DNA of 50,093 nt from Stenotrophomonas sp. Ste86. GTDB lineage: Bacteria; Pseudomonadota; Gammaproteobacteria; Xanthomonadales; Xanthomonadaceae. Under the pieces are notes generated by a model. That model was not told the origin of the DNA and did no database searches. It saw only the letters and a list, made by a program, of their open reading frames with translations. The DNA lies in assembly GCF_024519465.1 (NCBI RefSeq), contig NZ_JALJRW010000002.1, positions 281,878 to 331,970 of the forward strand. Direction: 5' to 3'. This document shows positions 27,403 to 37,153 of the stretch, one piece after another. The position numbers and the translations under genes were made by a program. Each line of letters starts with the position of its first letter. The stretch's first letter is position 1.

Positions 27403-29544
27403 CTACCGGCTGCTGGCGCCCGCGGCGTTGCCGGTAGCGCCAGCCGCGACCTCCACCCGCGGTCGCCGATGGTCATGCAGCTGCATGAAGCGCGCCGGGT
27501 CCACCGGACGGCCGAGCAGGTAGCCCTGCAGGTAATCGCAGCCCAGCCGCTCCAGATACGCGCGCTGCCCGGCGGTTTCCACGCCTTCGGCGACGATGTC
27601 CATGTCCAGCGCGTGGCCGAGGGCGACGATGGCCGAGACGATCACCACGTCCTCGGAGCTGTTTTCCAGGTCGCGCACAAAGGCGTGGTCGATCTTGATC
27701 TCGGTGGCGGGCAGTCGCTTGAGGTAGAGCAGGCTGGAATAGCCGGTGCCGAAGTCGTCGATGGAGATGCCCACGCCCAGGCTGGCCATCGCCTGCAGCA
27801 GCTTGAGGCTGGCGTCGGTGTCGCGCATGACCGTGCTTTCGGTGATTTCCAGCACCAGCCGGCGCGGCTCCAGGCGGTGTTTCTTGAGTACCTCGCGCAC
27901 TTCCTGCAGCAGGTGCGGCGCGCTGAACTGGATGGGCGACAGATTCACCGACACCGTCCAGCTTTCGTGACCGGCGTTCTGCCACTGGCGCAGCTGGCGG
28001 CAGGCTTCGTCCAACGCCCAGCGGCCGATTTCGTTGATGACGCCGCTGCGTTCGGCCAGACGGATGAAACGGTCCGGGGGAATCAGGCCCTGTTGCGGGT
28101 GATGCCAGCGGATCAGTGCTTCGGCACCGCTGACGCCGTGGCCGGCGACGCGGATCTTGGGCTGATAATGCAGGAACAGCTGCTCGGTGCCGATCGCCCG
28201 GCGCAGGTCGGCCAGCAGCTGGAACTGCTGCTCGGCGCTGTCGTTCATCCAATCGGCAAATACCGCGTAGGCGTTGCGCCCGGCTTCCTTGGCCTGGTAC
28301 ATCGCCGCGTCGGCAAAGGCCATCAGCTGGCGTTCGCTGGCGGCATGGTCGGGGCAGATGGCGATGCCGATGCTCGCGGTGACCTGCAGATCGTGGTCGG
28401 GCAGCAGCGGGCCGCCACCGACGGTCTGGATGATGCGGCTGGCCAGGGTGGCGATGTCCTCGTCATTGTCGATGCGCACCACCAGCACGAACTCGTCGCC
28501 GCCGAGCCGGGCCAGCACGTCCGAAGGGCGCAGCAGCAGGCGGGTGCGCTCGGCCACGGCCACCAGCAGCGCGTCGCCGGTCTGGTGGCCGTAGGCGTCG
28601 TTGACCTGCTTGAACCCGTCCAGGTCCATGAACATCACCGCGAAGCGGCTGCCGCGCTGCTCGGCCTCGGCCAGGGCCTGCTCGATGCGCTGTTGCAGCA
28701 GCAGCCGGTTCGGCAGGCGGGTCAGGGGGTCGTGCAGGGCGGCCTGGGTGAGTTCGGCCTGGGCGACGTCCAGCGAACTGCGCAGTGTGTCGTTGCGCAG
28801 CCGTAGCAGCTGCGCCTGCATGCGCTGGTCCAGCCAGGACACGATCAGCACCACAGCCAGGATCGCCGTGGTGAGCACCAGCACCAGCGCGGCCAGCCAC
28901 TGCGCCTGCAGGCCATCGCCGGCGGCGGCGCCGCAGATGCTGTCGGCCGGGAAGCGTGCGGCGGCCATGCCGGTGTAGTGCATGCCGACAATGGCGCTGC
29001 CCAGCAGCACGGCCGGCATCAGCCGGTGGCGCATGCGGCGCTGGCTGTGGCGCAGCCGGAAGGCAACGAACAGCGCGGTCCACGAGGCCGCCAGCGAGAT
29101 CAGCAGCGACGCGGTGACCCAGCCGGGGTGGTAATCGATGCCGGGCTGCATGCGCATCGCCGCCATGCCCAGGTAGTGCATCGAGGCGATACCGCTGCCC
29201 ATCAGCAGGGCGCCCAGCGCCAGCCGCGAGTGCGGCAGGGTGGGGCGTGACACCAGCCACAGCGCGAAGATCGAGGAGGCCATCGCGGCCAGCAGCGACA
29301 CTGCGGTCCAGCCCAGGTCGTAGCCCAGTGGGATGGGCAGGCGGAAGGCGAGCATGCCGATGAAGTGCATTGACCAGATGCCCAGCCCCATCGCGCAGCC
29401 ACCGCCGAACAGCCACAAGGTGCTCAACCGCGCGCTGGGCGCGGTGGTGATCCGATTGGCCATGTCCAGCGCGGTGAACGACGCGAGCATGGCGACCAGC
29501 AGCGAAACCACGACCAACCACGGTGTGTAGCTGCCGTCGAGCAT
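27403..29544 (-). CDS. MHYT-GGDEF-EAL cyclic-di-GMP protein
   Basis: A 713-residue membrane protein. The N-terminal MHYT sensor (about 10-235) has the repeated motifs SMHFIGM, SMHYLGM and GMHYTGM in seven predicted membrane helices; MHYT is proposed to sense oxygen, CO or NO via metal. The diguanylate cyclase domain (about 275-435) has an intact GGDEF and an RxxD inhibitory site (RPSD) five residues before it. The phosphodiesterase domain (about 455-700) has EALIRW, the metal Asp pair in IDDFGTG, and VAEGVET. Both enzymes may be active. It separates fliR from flhB and could supply or remove cyclic-di-GMP read by YcgR and FleQ. Confidence 0.94.
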   Translation of the reverse strand: MLDGSYTPWLVVVSLLVAMLASFTALDMANRITTAPSARLSTLWLFGGGCAMGLGIWSMHFIGMLAFRLPIPLGYDLGWTAVSLLAAMASSIFALWLVSRPTLPHSRLALGALLMGSGIASMHYLGMAAMRMQPGIDYHPGWVTASLLISLAASWTALFVAFRLRHSQRRMRHRLMPAVLLGSAIVGMHYTGMAAARFPADSICGAAAGDGLQAQWLAALVLVLTTAILAVVLIVSWLDQRMQAQLLRLRNDTLRSSLDVAQAELTQAALHDPLTRLPNRLLLQQRIEQALAEAEQRGSRFAVMFMDLDGFKQVNDAYGHQTGDALLVAVAERTRLLLRPSDVLARLGGDEFVLVVRIDNDEDIATLASRIIQTVGGGPLLPDHDLQVTASIGIAICPDHAASERQLMAFADAAMYQAKEAGRNAYAVFADWMNDSAEQQFQLLADLRRAIGTEQLFLHYQPKIRVAGHGVSGAEALIRWHHPQQGLIPPDRFIRLAERSGVINEIGRWALDEACRQLRQWQNAGHESWTVSVNLSPIQFSAPHLLQEVREVLKKHRLEPRRLVLEITESTVMRDTDASLKLLQAMASLGVGISIDDFGTGYSSLLYLKRLPATEIKIDHAFVRDLENSSEDVVIVSAIVALGHALDMDIVAEGVETAGQRAYLERLGCDYLQGYLLGRPVDPARFMQLHDHRRPRVEVAAGATGNAAGASSR

Positions 29545-29720
29545 CGATGACTCTCCTTGGTCCGCACATCTGCAATGGCGTTGGGCATGCAGGCCACACG
29601 TGCCATTCCCCGGCGTGTGCGGCTCCCGGCCCCGGAACGCGGGCGGTGACTACAGCCTACCGCCAACGATGGGGGGGAGAGCAAGTGTCCGCGCACACTT
29701 TTTCGTGAGGGCGGGGTGAA

Positions 29721-30512
29721 TCAGCGGGTCACGCCGTCGGCGGCCTGGAAGGCGGCATCGAACAGGCGTTGCACGGGCGGGCCCATTTCGCCGGCCAGCA
29801 CGGTGAGCAGGAACAGGCCCAGCAGCAGGGCCACCGGCAGGCCCAGCTGGATCGGGTTCAACGCCGGCGCCGCGCGCGCGAGCACGCCGAAGGCCAGGTT
29901 GATCGCCAGCATCGCCACCGTCAACGGCAGGGCCAGGCCGAGCGCGCCACGGAACACCTGCAGCGCGAAGGTCGGCGCCGCGCTGAGGAAGGCATCGATA
30001 TCCGGCAGCGATGCACCGATCGGCACCGCCTTGTAGCTGTCCATCAACAGCGAGATCAGCGCCAGGTGGCCGTTGCTGCTGAAGAACAGCAGGCCGAACA
30101 GCAGGTAGAACCACTGCCCGATCACGCCCGAGCTGCCGCCGCGCAGCGGATCGCTCATCTGCGCGAAGGCCAGGCCGGTGCCCTGGGCGACCAGTTCGCC
30201 GGCCATCGCGCCGGCCTCGAACACCAGCCGCAGCAGGAAGCCGATCGACACGCCGATCGCCAGCTCGCGTGCGATGCCCAGCACGGTGGCCGCATCAAAA
30301 CCGGTCCACGCCGGCACCGGCGGCAGCATGGGCGACAACGCCACGGCCAGCGCGCCGGCCAGCACCACGCGCACCCGTGACGGCACCGCACGCGTGCCGA
30401 TCAAGGGCATGGCCATGATCATCGCGCCGATGCGCAGCATGGTCCACAGGATGGTGCCGATCATGCCGAAAGCCTGCAGGCCGTCGGCGGCCATCTGGGT
30501 GGCAGAATCCAT
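29721..30512 (-). CDS. fliR: Flagellar export protein FliR
   Basis: A 263-residue inner-membrane export-gate subunit with several hydrophobic segments. The start at 30512 (MDSATQM) lies five bases after fliQ. Conserved stretches include PLIGTRAVPSRVRVVLAGALA (read in parts) and GMIGTILWTMLRIGAMI. It ends the fliLMNOPQR unit; no T-tract terminator is seen after it. Confidence 0.94.
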   Translation of the reverse strand: MDSATQMAADGLQAFGMIGTILWTMLRIGAMIMAMPLIGTRAVPSRVRVVLAGALAVALSPMLPPVPAWTGFDAATVLGIARELAIGVSIGFLLRLVFEAGAMAGELVAQGTGLAFAQMSDPLRGGSSGVIGQWFYLLFGLLFFSSNGHLALISLLMDSYKAVPIGASLPDIDAFLSAAPTFALQVFRGALGLALPLTVAMLAINLAFGVLARAAPALNPIQLGLPVALLLGLFLLTVLAGEMGPPVQRLFDAAFQAADGVTR

Positions 30513-30517
30513 CGTTG

Positions 30518-30787
30518 CTACCCGATCAGGTGGGGAATGCGCTGGAACAGCAGCGTGGTGTATTCCACCAGCTGGCCGAGCAGCAGGCTGCCGAGCGCGA
30601 ACAGCACCGCGGTGAGCGCGGCGGCCTTGGCGACGAAGGCAATGGTCGGCTCGTTGAGCTGGGTGGCGGCCTGCACCACGCCGACCACCACGCCGACGAT
30701 CAGCACGGTGAGCAGCAGCGGGCCGGCGACCCACAGCACCACGATCAGGCCACCACGCAGTTCGGTCAGGGCAAGTTCGGGCGTCAT
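30518..30787 (-). CDS. fliQ: Flagellar export protein FliQ
   Basis: An 89-residue protein with two membrane helices (VLWVAGPLLLTVLIVGVVVG and AAALTAVLFALGSLLLG) and the family sequence QAATQLNEPTIAF between them. It starts one base after the fliP stop. Translation from the earlier ATG in this frame would include sequence antisense to nothing family-like, so 30787 is preferred. Confidence 0.95.
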   Translation of the reverse strand: MTPELALTELRGGLIVVLWVAGPLLLTVLIVGVVVGVVQAATQLNEPTIAFVAKAAALTAVLFALGSLLLGQLVEYTTLLFQRIPHLIG

Positions 30788-30788
30788 G

Positions 30789-31574
30789 TCACTGCACCGC
30801 GTTGAAGCTGGCCGCCAGGGTTCCGACCACCAGCACCCAGCCATCGACCAGCACGAACAGCAGGATCTTGAACGGTGCCGAGACCAGCATCGGCGACAGC
30901 ATCATCATGCCCATCGACATCAGCACGCTGGCCACGACCAGGTCGATGATCACGAACGGAATGAAGATCAGGAAGCCTATTTCAAACGCGGTCTTCAGCT
31001 CGCTGGTGACGAAGGAGGCCACCAGCACCGGGAACGGAATCGCGTCCGGGCCGGAGTAGGTGCCGTGCCCGGCCATGCCGGCAAAGGTCATCAGGTCGGT
31101 CTCGCGGATCTGCGCCAGCATGAAGGCACGCAGCGGCTCGGTGGTCAGTGTCCAGGCGGTCTGGAAGTCGATCTCGCCGTTGAGGTAGGGCGCCATGCCG
31201 CTGCCCCAGGCCTTCTGCCAGACCGGCAGCATCACCATCGCGGTGAGGAACAGGGCCAGGCCCAGCAGCACCTGGTTGGAGGGGGTCTGGCCGGTGCCCA
31301 GCGCCTGGCGCAGCAGGCCCAGCACGATGATGATGCGGGTGAAGGCGGTCAGCACCAGCAGCATCGACGGGATCAGGGTGATCGCGGTCATCAGCAGCAG
31401 GGTCTGCAGCGGCAGGCTGACCGCCTGGCCGCCGATCTTGCCGACATTCACGTCCGGCAGCGACGGGGTGCCGGGCAGGCCGGGGGCGGCCATCGCCAGC
31501 GCGGGCAGCGCGCACAGCAGCAGGGTCAGCAGCAACGGCAGGTAACGGGTCCAGGAGGCGTTCGGGCCACGCAT
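30789..31574 (-). CDS. fliP: Flagellar export protein FliP
   Basis: A 261-residue export-gate subunit with a cleavable signal peptide (ALPALAMAA, about residues 22-30), unusual for an inner-membrane protein but typical of FliP. Conserved segments include TAFTRIIIVLGLLRQALGTG, QTPSNQVLLGLALFLT and PFKILLFVLVDGW. It starts two bases after fliO. Confidence 0.97.
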   Translation of the reverse strand: MRGPNASWTRYLPLLLTLLLCALPALAMAAPGLPGTPSLPDVNVGKIGGQAVSLPLQTLLLMTAITLIPSMLLVLTAFTRIIIVLGLLRQALGTGQTPSNQVLLGLALFLTAMVMLPVWQKAWGSGMAPYLNGEIDFQTAWTLTTEPLRAFMLAQIRETDLMTFAGMAGHGTYSGPDAIPFPVLVASFVTSELKTAFEIGFLIFIPFVIIDLVVASVLMSMGMMMLSPMLVSAPFKILLFVLVDGWVLVVGTLAASFNAVQ

Positions 31575-31576
31575 GA

Positions 31577-31978
31577 TCAGGGTTCCTTGCGCAGCCGCTG
31601 TTGCAGCAGCTGGGCGAAATTCGGGAGGTTTTTGAAGTCGGGCAGGCGTGCCGGGACCGGCGTCGGCAGCGCTTCGGGCAGGTGGTGCAGGGTGTTGATG
31701 CCACCGGTGGTGACGCCCAGCAGCAGCTGCTCACCGTTGACCTCCACCACCACCACGCGCTCCTTGGCGCCCACGTTGAGGCTGGCCACCACGCGCAGGC
31801 CCTCGGCCGGGCGGAAGCCGCTGCCGGGCATGCGCTTGAGCAGCCAGCCCAGGCCGACGATCAAGGCCAGCACCGCCAGCAGCGCCAGCACCGCACCGAA
31901 CATGCTCGGTGCGGCGGCCGCGTGCTGGCCGACCTTGGCCGCCGGCGTGCCGGCGGCGATGAGCAGCGATGCGATCAA
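31577..31978 (-). CDS. fliO: Flagellar export accessory protein FliO
   Basis: A 133-residue membrane protein that helps assemble FliP. One membrane helix (VLALLAVLALIVGLGWLLKRM) is followed by GFRPAEGLRVVASLNVGAKERVVVVEV (read in parts), the family core. The best start is TTG at 31978, with a GGAG site nine bases upstream and a four-base overlap with the fliN stop (TTGA). An ATG start in this frame would be far inside fliN. Confidence 0.85.
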   Translation of the reverse strand: MIASLLIAAGTPAAKVGQHAAAAPSMFGAVLALLAVLALIVGLGWLLKRMPGSGFRPAEGLRVVASLNVGAKERVVVVEVNGEQLLLGVTTGGINTLHHLPEALPTPVPARLPDFKNLPNFAQLLQQRLRKEP

Positions 31979-32313
31979 CGCAGTCTCCGGATCCGTTCGC
32001 TGGGGCTGACCACATCGGTGAGACGCACGCCGAAGCGATCGTTGATGACCACCACTTCGCCATGCGCGATCAGGGTGCCATTGACGAACACGTCCAGCGA
32101 TTCGCCCGCGCCGCGTTCCAGTTCCACCACCGAGCCCTGGTTGAGCTGCAGCAGGTTGCGGATCGGCAGGCGGGCGCGGCCTACTTCCAGCGACAGCGTC
32201 ACCGGCACGTCCAGGATCACATCCAGGTTGAGCTCGTCGCCGATCGAGGTGTCGTCGGACTGCAGCTGGGTGAACTGCGCCGGTGCCGGTTCGTTGGTGT
32301 CGATATCGTTCAT
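31975..32313 (-). CDS. fliN: Flagellar C-ring protein FliN
   Basis: A 112-residue rotor protein. An acidic N-terminus precedes a SpoA/FliN domain (LDVILDVPVTLSLEVGRARL and VFVNGTLIAHGEVVVINDRFG, read in parts). It overlaps fliM and fliO by four bases at each end. Confidence 0.97.
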   Translation of the reverse strand: MNDIDTNEPAPAQFTQLQSDDTSIGDELNLDVILDVPVTLSLEVGRARLPIRNLLQLNQGSVVELERGAGESLDVFVNGTLIAHGEVVVINDRFGVRLTDVVSPSERIRRLR

Positions 32314-33317
32314 TGCGGGTCTTCCTGCAGTACGGGAGCACGCGGGCGGGTGCCCGGCGGATGGGTGGCGGTGATCTTCACCGCGTTGAAACCGTTGGCG
32401 ACGCCGAACTCACCGGTGAACACCGGGACGTTCTCCACACACACCGGCACCTGTTTGGGCAGCTCGATCGGCAGTACGTCGCCGATCTTCAGCCGGGTCA
32501 GCTCACGCAGACTCATGCGTTTGGTGGCCAGCACGCTGGACAGGGTGACTTCGGCGACGTTGAGCTGTTCGCGCAGCATCACGCCCCAGCTGGCATCGCG
32601 GTCGTTGCGGTCGCTCTGGATGCCGGCATCGAGCAGCTCGCGGATCGGCTCGAGCATCGAGTAGGGCAGGGTGACGTGGATGTCGCCGCCACCGCCGTCG
32701 AGTTCGACGTGCAGGCGGCACACCACCACGTACTCGCGCGGGGTGACGATGTTGGCGAAGTGCGGGTTGATCTCGGAGTTGATGTACTCCAGTTCCACGT
32801 CCATCACCGGCGCCCAGGCTTCCTGCAGGTCGGCGAAGGTCTGCTTGAGCAGCAGGTGGATGACGCGCATTTCGGTCGCGGTGAATTCGCGGCCTTCGAT
32901 GCGGGTCGGATAGCGTCCGTCGCCGCCGAAGAAGTTGTCGACGATGGCGAACACCAGCGTGGGTTCGAACACGATCAGCCCGGTGCCGCGCAGCGGCTTG
33001 AAGCGGATCAGGTTGAGGTTGGTCGGCACGTACAGCGAGTGCATGTAGTCGTTGAACTTGATCAGCTCGATGCCGCGCACCGACAGCTCGGCCGAGCGCC
33101 GGATCAGGTTGAACAGGCCAATCCGCCACAAACGCGCGAAGCGCTCGTTGACCATCTCCAGGGTCGGCATGCGCCCACGGATGATGCGGTCCTGGCTGGC
33201 GAAATCGTAATTGCGCGCCTCGCCGGGGGTGGGGGCATCCACATCGGTTTCGACCGCACCCGAATCCACGCCATGCAACAGCGCATCGATCTCGTCCTGG
33301 GAAAGCAGGTCATTCAT
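32310..33317 (-). CDS. fliM: Flagellar C-ring protein FliM
   Basis: A 335-residue rotor protein that binds CheY-P. The N-terminal CheY-binding peptide LSQDEIDALLHG is intact (residues 5-16). The middle domain has the GGXG-containing NFFGGDGRYP and EGREFTATEMRVIHLLL, and the C-terminus is a SpoA domain. It lies nine bases after fliL. Confidence 0.97.
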   Translation of the reverse strand: MNDLLSQDEIDALLHGVDSGAVETDVDAPTPGEARNYDFASQDRIIRGRMPTLEMVNERFARLWRIGLFNLIRRSAELSVRGIELIKFNDYMHSLYVPTNLNLIRFKPLRGTGLIVFEPTLVFAIVDNFFGGDGRYPTRIEGREFTATEMRVIHLLLKQTFADLQEAWAPVMDVELEYINSEINPHFANIVTPREYVVVCRLHVELDGGGGDIHVTLPYSMLEPIRELLDAGIQSDRNDRDASWGVMLREQLNVAEVTLSSVLATKRMSLRELTRLKIGDVLPIELPKQVPVCVENVPVFTGEFGVANGFNAVKITATHPPGTRPRAPVLQEDPQ

Positions 33318-33326
33318 GGTGTGCCC

Positions 33327-33860
33327 TTACTGGGTGACGAAGCTGGTGAAAAGCAGTTCGTCGGCGCCCTTGGTGCCGGTTTCGGCCTTGAGCAGCTTCT
33401 GCACTTCGGCCAGCGAGTCGGCCTGGAGGCGTTCCTTGCCGGCACGATCGGCGATCTGGGTCGGCTCGACCTGCGAGAACAGCATCAGCAGCTTGGCGCG
33501 GATGGCCGGCGCATGCAGCTTGATCGCCTCCAGCGCGGCAGGGTCCCGGGTCATCAGCTGCACTTCGACCTGCAGGTAGCGCGGGCCGTCGAAGCTGCTG
33601 TTGAGGTTGACCACGAACGGCGGCTCCAGGCCGAAGTACTGCGCCGGGGCCGGCACGGCCTTGGTGGCGGCGGGCTTGGCTGTCTTCGTGTCGTGCTGGG
33701 AAGACGTGGCGAAATACCACGCACCGCCACCGGCGGCACCGGCAGCCAGCACGGCCACCAGGGCAGTGATCAACAACGGACTGCGCGGCTTGGCGGCCTT
33801 GTCCTTGTCGGCGGATTTCTTGGTTTTGTCGGCGGCTGCGGCCACGAGGGGAAGCTCCAT
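33327..33860 (-). CDS. fliL: Flagellar stator-associated protein FliL
   Basis: A 177-residue single-pass membrane protein of the basal body that supports the stators. A lysine-rich head (KTKKSADKDK) precedes one membrane helix (LLITALVAVLAAGAAGGGAW), and the periplasmic domain has FGLEPPFVVNLN and VEVQLMTRDPAAL. It is first in its operon, with an RpoN site 21 bases upstream. Confidence 0.94.
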   Translation of the reverse strand: MELPLVAAAADKTKKSADKDKAAKPRSPLLITALVAVLAAGAAGGGAWYFATSSQHDTKTAKPAATKAVPAPAQYFGLEPPFVVNLNSSFDGPRYLQVEVQLMTRDPAALEAIKLHAPAIRAKLLMLFSQVEPTQIADRAGKERLQADSLAEVQKLLKAETGTKGADELLFTSFVTQ

Positions 33861-33880
33861 TGGATTGCTTCCTGGCTACA

Positions 33881-33896
33881 TGCAAAGGGCGTGCCT
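33881..33896 (-). promoter_or_regulatory. RpoN (sigma-54) promoter of fliLMNOPQR
   Basis: The minus strand reads AGGCAC, five bases, TTGCA, with exact GG-N10-GC spacing. The predicted RNA start gives a leader of about ten bases. Confidence 0.8.
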
Positions 33897-33971
33897 GAAT
33901 GCCGGAGGCGGGGCGCGTCGTGTTTCTGGCGGGTGCGCGGTGTTGCGCGCATGGCGTGGTCGGAACGAAAG

Positions 33972-34148
33972 GCAGCCACGCATGGCGTGGCTCTACCGGT
34001 CCGCCCGCCTACGGGTGGAGCCACGCCATGCGTGGGTGAGGCCTTATCTACCCCGTCTGGCATTGCGGGGAGCCGGCCAGCGGCCGGCATTACCGGCCGT
34101 GTCGGCTCCGTCCGGCATTGCGGGGAGCCGGCCAGCGGCCGGCACTAC
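33972..34148. repeat. Four SMAG palindromes between fliK and fliL
   Basis: Copies lie at 33972-33996 (-), 34018-34038 (+, GTGG in place of GTAG), 34072-34093 (-) and 34127-34148 (-). The last two are the GGCCAGCGGCC type and repeat 55 bases apart with similar flanks, as in the array at 9661. They fill most of the 297-base gap. Confidence 0.8.
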
Positions 34149-34157
34149 CTGGGGCGC

Positions 34158-35303
34158 TTAGGCGTAGGCGTCGACCAGGCCGCGCTGGCGCATCAGCTGC
34201 GCGGGGGACACGGTGATATCGGCCAACGTCGGTTCCCCGTCACCACCGCCGTGGCCGGTGCGGTCTCCCCCCGCCTTGCCATCCTGTGCCGTGTGCTGGT
34301 GGCCGACATCAGCGTTGCCCAGCTGGAAACCTTGCTCGCCGAGCATTTCCCGCAGGCGTGGCAGGCTGGTTTCCAGCGCGTGCCGGACCTCGGCATGGGC
34401 GCTGCTGAAACTGGCGTGGACCTTGTCGCCGTCGATCTGCAGGCGCACTTCCACCTGGCCAAGGTCGTGCGGGGTGACGCGGATCACCGCATGCCCGATC
34501 TTCTGGTCGGCCAGCCAGCCGACCCGCGCGCTCATGGCGTCGCCGAAGTCATCGGCGCCGACATCGGGGGTGGCGGTCGGGCTGCCGGTGAAGGCGGCGC
34601 TGACCGCAGTGCCCTTGAGTTCCGCGGCGGCATGCAGGGCGTGCAGCAGTGGCGTGGCCGGTGCATCGCCGCCGTCGTTGCCGGCGATGGCATCGGTGAC
34701 GGCCTTGAGCAGCTGGCGGTCGTCGGTCACCTCGGCATCGGTCGGCAGCACGATCGCAGCGGCCGGTGCGGCAGGGGCGGCGGTGCCGGCAGCGCCCGTG
34801 GCGGGAAGCGCGGGTGCCGCCGCGGCGGTCGCAGGCGGGGCCGCGGCCAACAGCGGATCGGTGGCTGTGCCGGTTGCTGCCGGGGGCCGCGGTGGCGCAG
34901 GCGCTGCGGCCGGTTCCAGCCCGATCAGGGCCAGGCCGGCCAGGCCCAACGGCGGCCAGGGCGCGGCATCGGTGTCTTCGGCGGTGTCCTCGCCCGGCTT
35001 GGCCGGGGTGGCAGGCGTAGCAGCAGCGACCTCGCTAGCGGATTCGCCGCTGTCCTCGCTAACCGGGCGCTTGCCCGGATCACCCGGTTTGGCCGCGTCC
35101 GCGTCGGGCGTCGGCTTGCCGCTCGCCTCTGGCTTGGCCGGCTTGCTGGCGGTTGGATCCGACGGCTTCGGCGTGTTGGCATCGCCCTTGAGCATCGCGT
35201 CAAAGTCCTGGCGGTCGCCGCCAGCACTGTCGTTGCGCGGGCTGTTGGCGGCGGTCTTGGGGGTGACGGTGGCAGCGCCGCTGCCCAGCAGTGCGGGCGG
35301 CAT
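34158..35303 (-). CDS. fliK: Flagellar hook-length control protein FliK
   Basis: A 381-residue secreted ruler. The first 280 residues are low-complexity Pro/Ala/Asp-rich, as expected for a ruler, and the C-terminal FliK domain is clear (TPHDLGQVEVRLQI, ETSLPRLREMLGEQGF). An ATG at 35303 and an in-frame GTG at 35306 are both possible; the GTG would overlap the fliJ stop by four bases. It ends the fliE-K unit. Confidence 0.92.
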   Translation of the reverse strand: MPPALLGSGAATVTPKTAANSPRNDSAGGDRQDFDAMLKGDANTPKPSDPTASKPAKPEASGKPTPDADAAKPGDPGKRPVSEDSGESASEVAAATPATPAKPGEDTAEDTDAAPWPPLGLAGLALIGLEPAAAPAPPRPPAATGTATDPLLAAAPPATAAAAPALPATGAAGTAAPAAPAAAIVLPTDAEVTDDRQLLKAVTDAIAGNDGGDAPATPLLHALHAAAELKGTAVSAAFTGSPTATPDVGADDFGDAMSARVGWLADQKIGHAVIRVTPHDLGQVEVRLQIDGDKVHASFSSAHAEVRHALETSLPRLREMLGEQGFQLGNADVGHQHTAQDGKAGGDRTGHGGGDGEPTLADITVSPAQLMRQRGLVDAYA

Positions 35304-35767
35304 CACGGCGTGCCTCCGGTCTCGTTGTCGGCATCTTCGCGCTGGGCCTGGCGGCTCCGGCGTGCGCCGATGTCGTCCATGTCGCGCTGGTCGCGGCGGT
35401 CGGTCACCACTTTTTCCTGCGCGCGGTAGCTGGCCGCCAGCTGTTCCAGCACGGCCTTGTCGCGGCTGGCCAGGATCAAGCGGGCGCGCTCGGCTTCAAC
35501 CTTCTCGCGGTTGCTGTCCACGGTCTGGCTTTGCTGGGCCACCGCGCTGTCCAGGCGGTCCAGGAAGGCCCGCCGGTTGAGCAGCTGCGCCGGACTGGTC
35601 GCGGCCATCTGCGCATTGGCGTATTCCTCGGCGTACCGGCGCAGCTCATCCAGCCGTGACAGATGGGTGTCCAGCGTGCGCTGGCGTTCGGCCAGGTCGC
35701 GTGCCACTTCGTCTTCGTGGTCCTGGGCCCGCTTGAGCAGGGGATCGATGCGCTTGGACTGGATCAT
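35303..35767 (-). CDS. fliJ: Flagellar export chaperone/ATPase stalk FliJ
   Basis: A 154-residue coiled-coil protein that acts as the central stalk of the FliI ATPase. It is almost all charged helix (ERQRTLDTHLSRLDELRRY, KVEAERARLILASRDKAVLE). It follows fliI by three bases. Confidence 0.92.
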   Translation of the reverse strand: MIQSKRIDPLLKRAQDHEDEVARDLAERQRTLDTHLSRLDELRRYAEEYANAQMAATSPAQLLNRRAFLDRLDSAVAQQSQTVDSNREKVEAERARLILASRDKAVLEQLAASYRAQEKVVTDRRDQRDMDDIGARRSRQAQREDADNETGGTP

Positions 35768-35770
35768 GGG

Positions 35771-37153
35771 TTATGCCTCTGGTTCCACCAGGCGCTTGAG
35801 CGCGGCCTGGCTGTGCGGCAGGTCGGCGGCCTTGGCGACGTCCTGGCTGAGGAATTCAACGATGTCCGACCAGCGCTCCAACGCTTCGTCGGTGGCCGGG
35901 TCATTGCCGCGCTGGTAGGCGCCGATCGCGATGAGGTCGCGGTTGGACGAGTAGGCCGACACCAGCCGCTTGAGCTTGCGGATGCGCAGGCGCCACGGTT
36001 CGTCGGCGATTTCGGTGACCACCCGGCTGACCGAGGATTCCACGTCGATGGCCGGGTACAGGCCACTGTCGGCTACCCGGCGCGAGAGCAGGATGTGGCC
36101 ATCGAGGATGGCGCGCGCGGCATCGGCGATCGGATCCTGCGGATCGTCGCCTTCGGTCAGCACGGTGTAGAAGGCGGTGATCGAGCCGCGGCCCTTGGCG
36201 CCGTTGCCGGCGCGTTCGACCAGGGCCGGCAGCTTGGCGAACACCGACGGCGGGTAGCCGCGGGTGGTCGGCGGCTCGCCGACCGACAGGCCGATCTCAC
36301 GCTGGGCCTGGGCAAAACGGGTCAGCGAATCCATCAACAGCAGCACGTTAAGGCCCTGGTCGCGGAACCACTCGGCAATGGCTGTGGCACGGTAGGCGCC
36401 ATGCAGGCGCGCCAATGGCGGGCGGTCGGCCGGGCTGGCCACCACCACCGCGCGGCGCAGGCCTTCCTCGCCGAGCGTGCTCTCGACGAAGTCGCGGACT
36501 TCGCGGCCACGTTCGCCGATCAGCCCGACTACGATCACATCGGCGGCGGTATACCGGGTCATCATCCCCAGCAGAGTCGATTTACCCACGCCGGAGCCGG
36601 CAAACAGGCCCACGCGCTGGCCGCGCCCGATCGGCAGCAGCGCGTTGATCGCGCGCACGCCCACATCCAGCGGCTGGGTGATCGGCTCACGCGCGAGCGG
36701 GTTGATCGACACGCCCGCCATGCCGACCGTGGCTTCGGCGCGGATCGGGCCCTTGCCGTCCAGCGGTACGCCGTCGCTGTCGATGACCCGGCCCAGCAGG
36801 CCTTCACCGACTTCCACGCCACCGCGGCCCAGTGCCGGCACGACGCGGGCGTTGGGCAGCAGGCCGTGCAGTTCGGCGCTGGGCATCAGATAGGTGCGTT
36901 CGCCGGCAAAGCCGACCACTTCGGCATCCACCCAGCCGCCATCGGCAACTTCAACCTTGCAGCTGGCGCCCAGTGGCGATTCGCAACCGACCGCTTCCAA
37001 CGTCAGGCCGACCGCGCGGCGCAGCACGCCTTCGCGGATCAGGCCACGGCCGTGGTTGCCATCGGGCTTGATGCTGTCCAGGCGCGCGGCCAGGCGCAGG
37101 TTGCGCGCGGCGGCCCACTCGGCGGCGGGGGCGGTCAGGGGTTCGGTGTTCAT
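35771..37153 (-). CDS. fliI: Flagellar export ATPase FliI
   Basis: A 460-residue ATPase of the flagellar export machine. Walker A is AGSGVGKST (185-193), then the conserved [13 protein letters not shown], Walker [12 protein letters not shown], and [18 protein letters not shown]. Its ATG overlaps the fliH stop by four bases. Confidence 0.97.
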   Translation of the reverse strand: MNTEPLTAPAAEWAAARNLRLAARLDSIKPDGNHGRGLIREGVLRRAVGLTLEAVGCESPLGASCKVEVADGGWVDAEVVGFAGERTYLMPSAELHGLLPNARVVPALGRGGVEVGEGLLGRVIDSDGVPLDGKGPIRAEATVGMAGVSINPLAREPITQPLDVGVRAINALLPIGRGQRVGLFAGSGVGKSTLLGMMTRYTAADVIVVGLIGERGREVRDFVESTLGEEGLRRAVVVASPADRPPLARLHGAYRATAIAEWFRDQGLNVLLLMDSLTRFAQAQREIGLSVGEPPTTRGYPPSVFAKLPALVERAGNGAKGRGSITAFYTVLTEGDDPQDPIADAARAILDGHILLSRRVADSGLYPAIDVESSVSRVVTEIADEPWRLRIRKLKRLVSAYSSNRDLIAIGAYQRGNDPATDEALERWSDIVEFLSQDVAKAADLPHSQAALKRLVEPEA

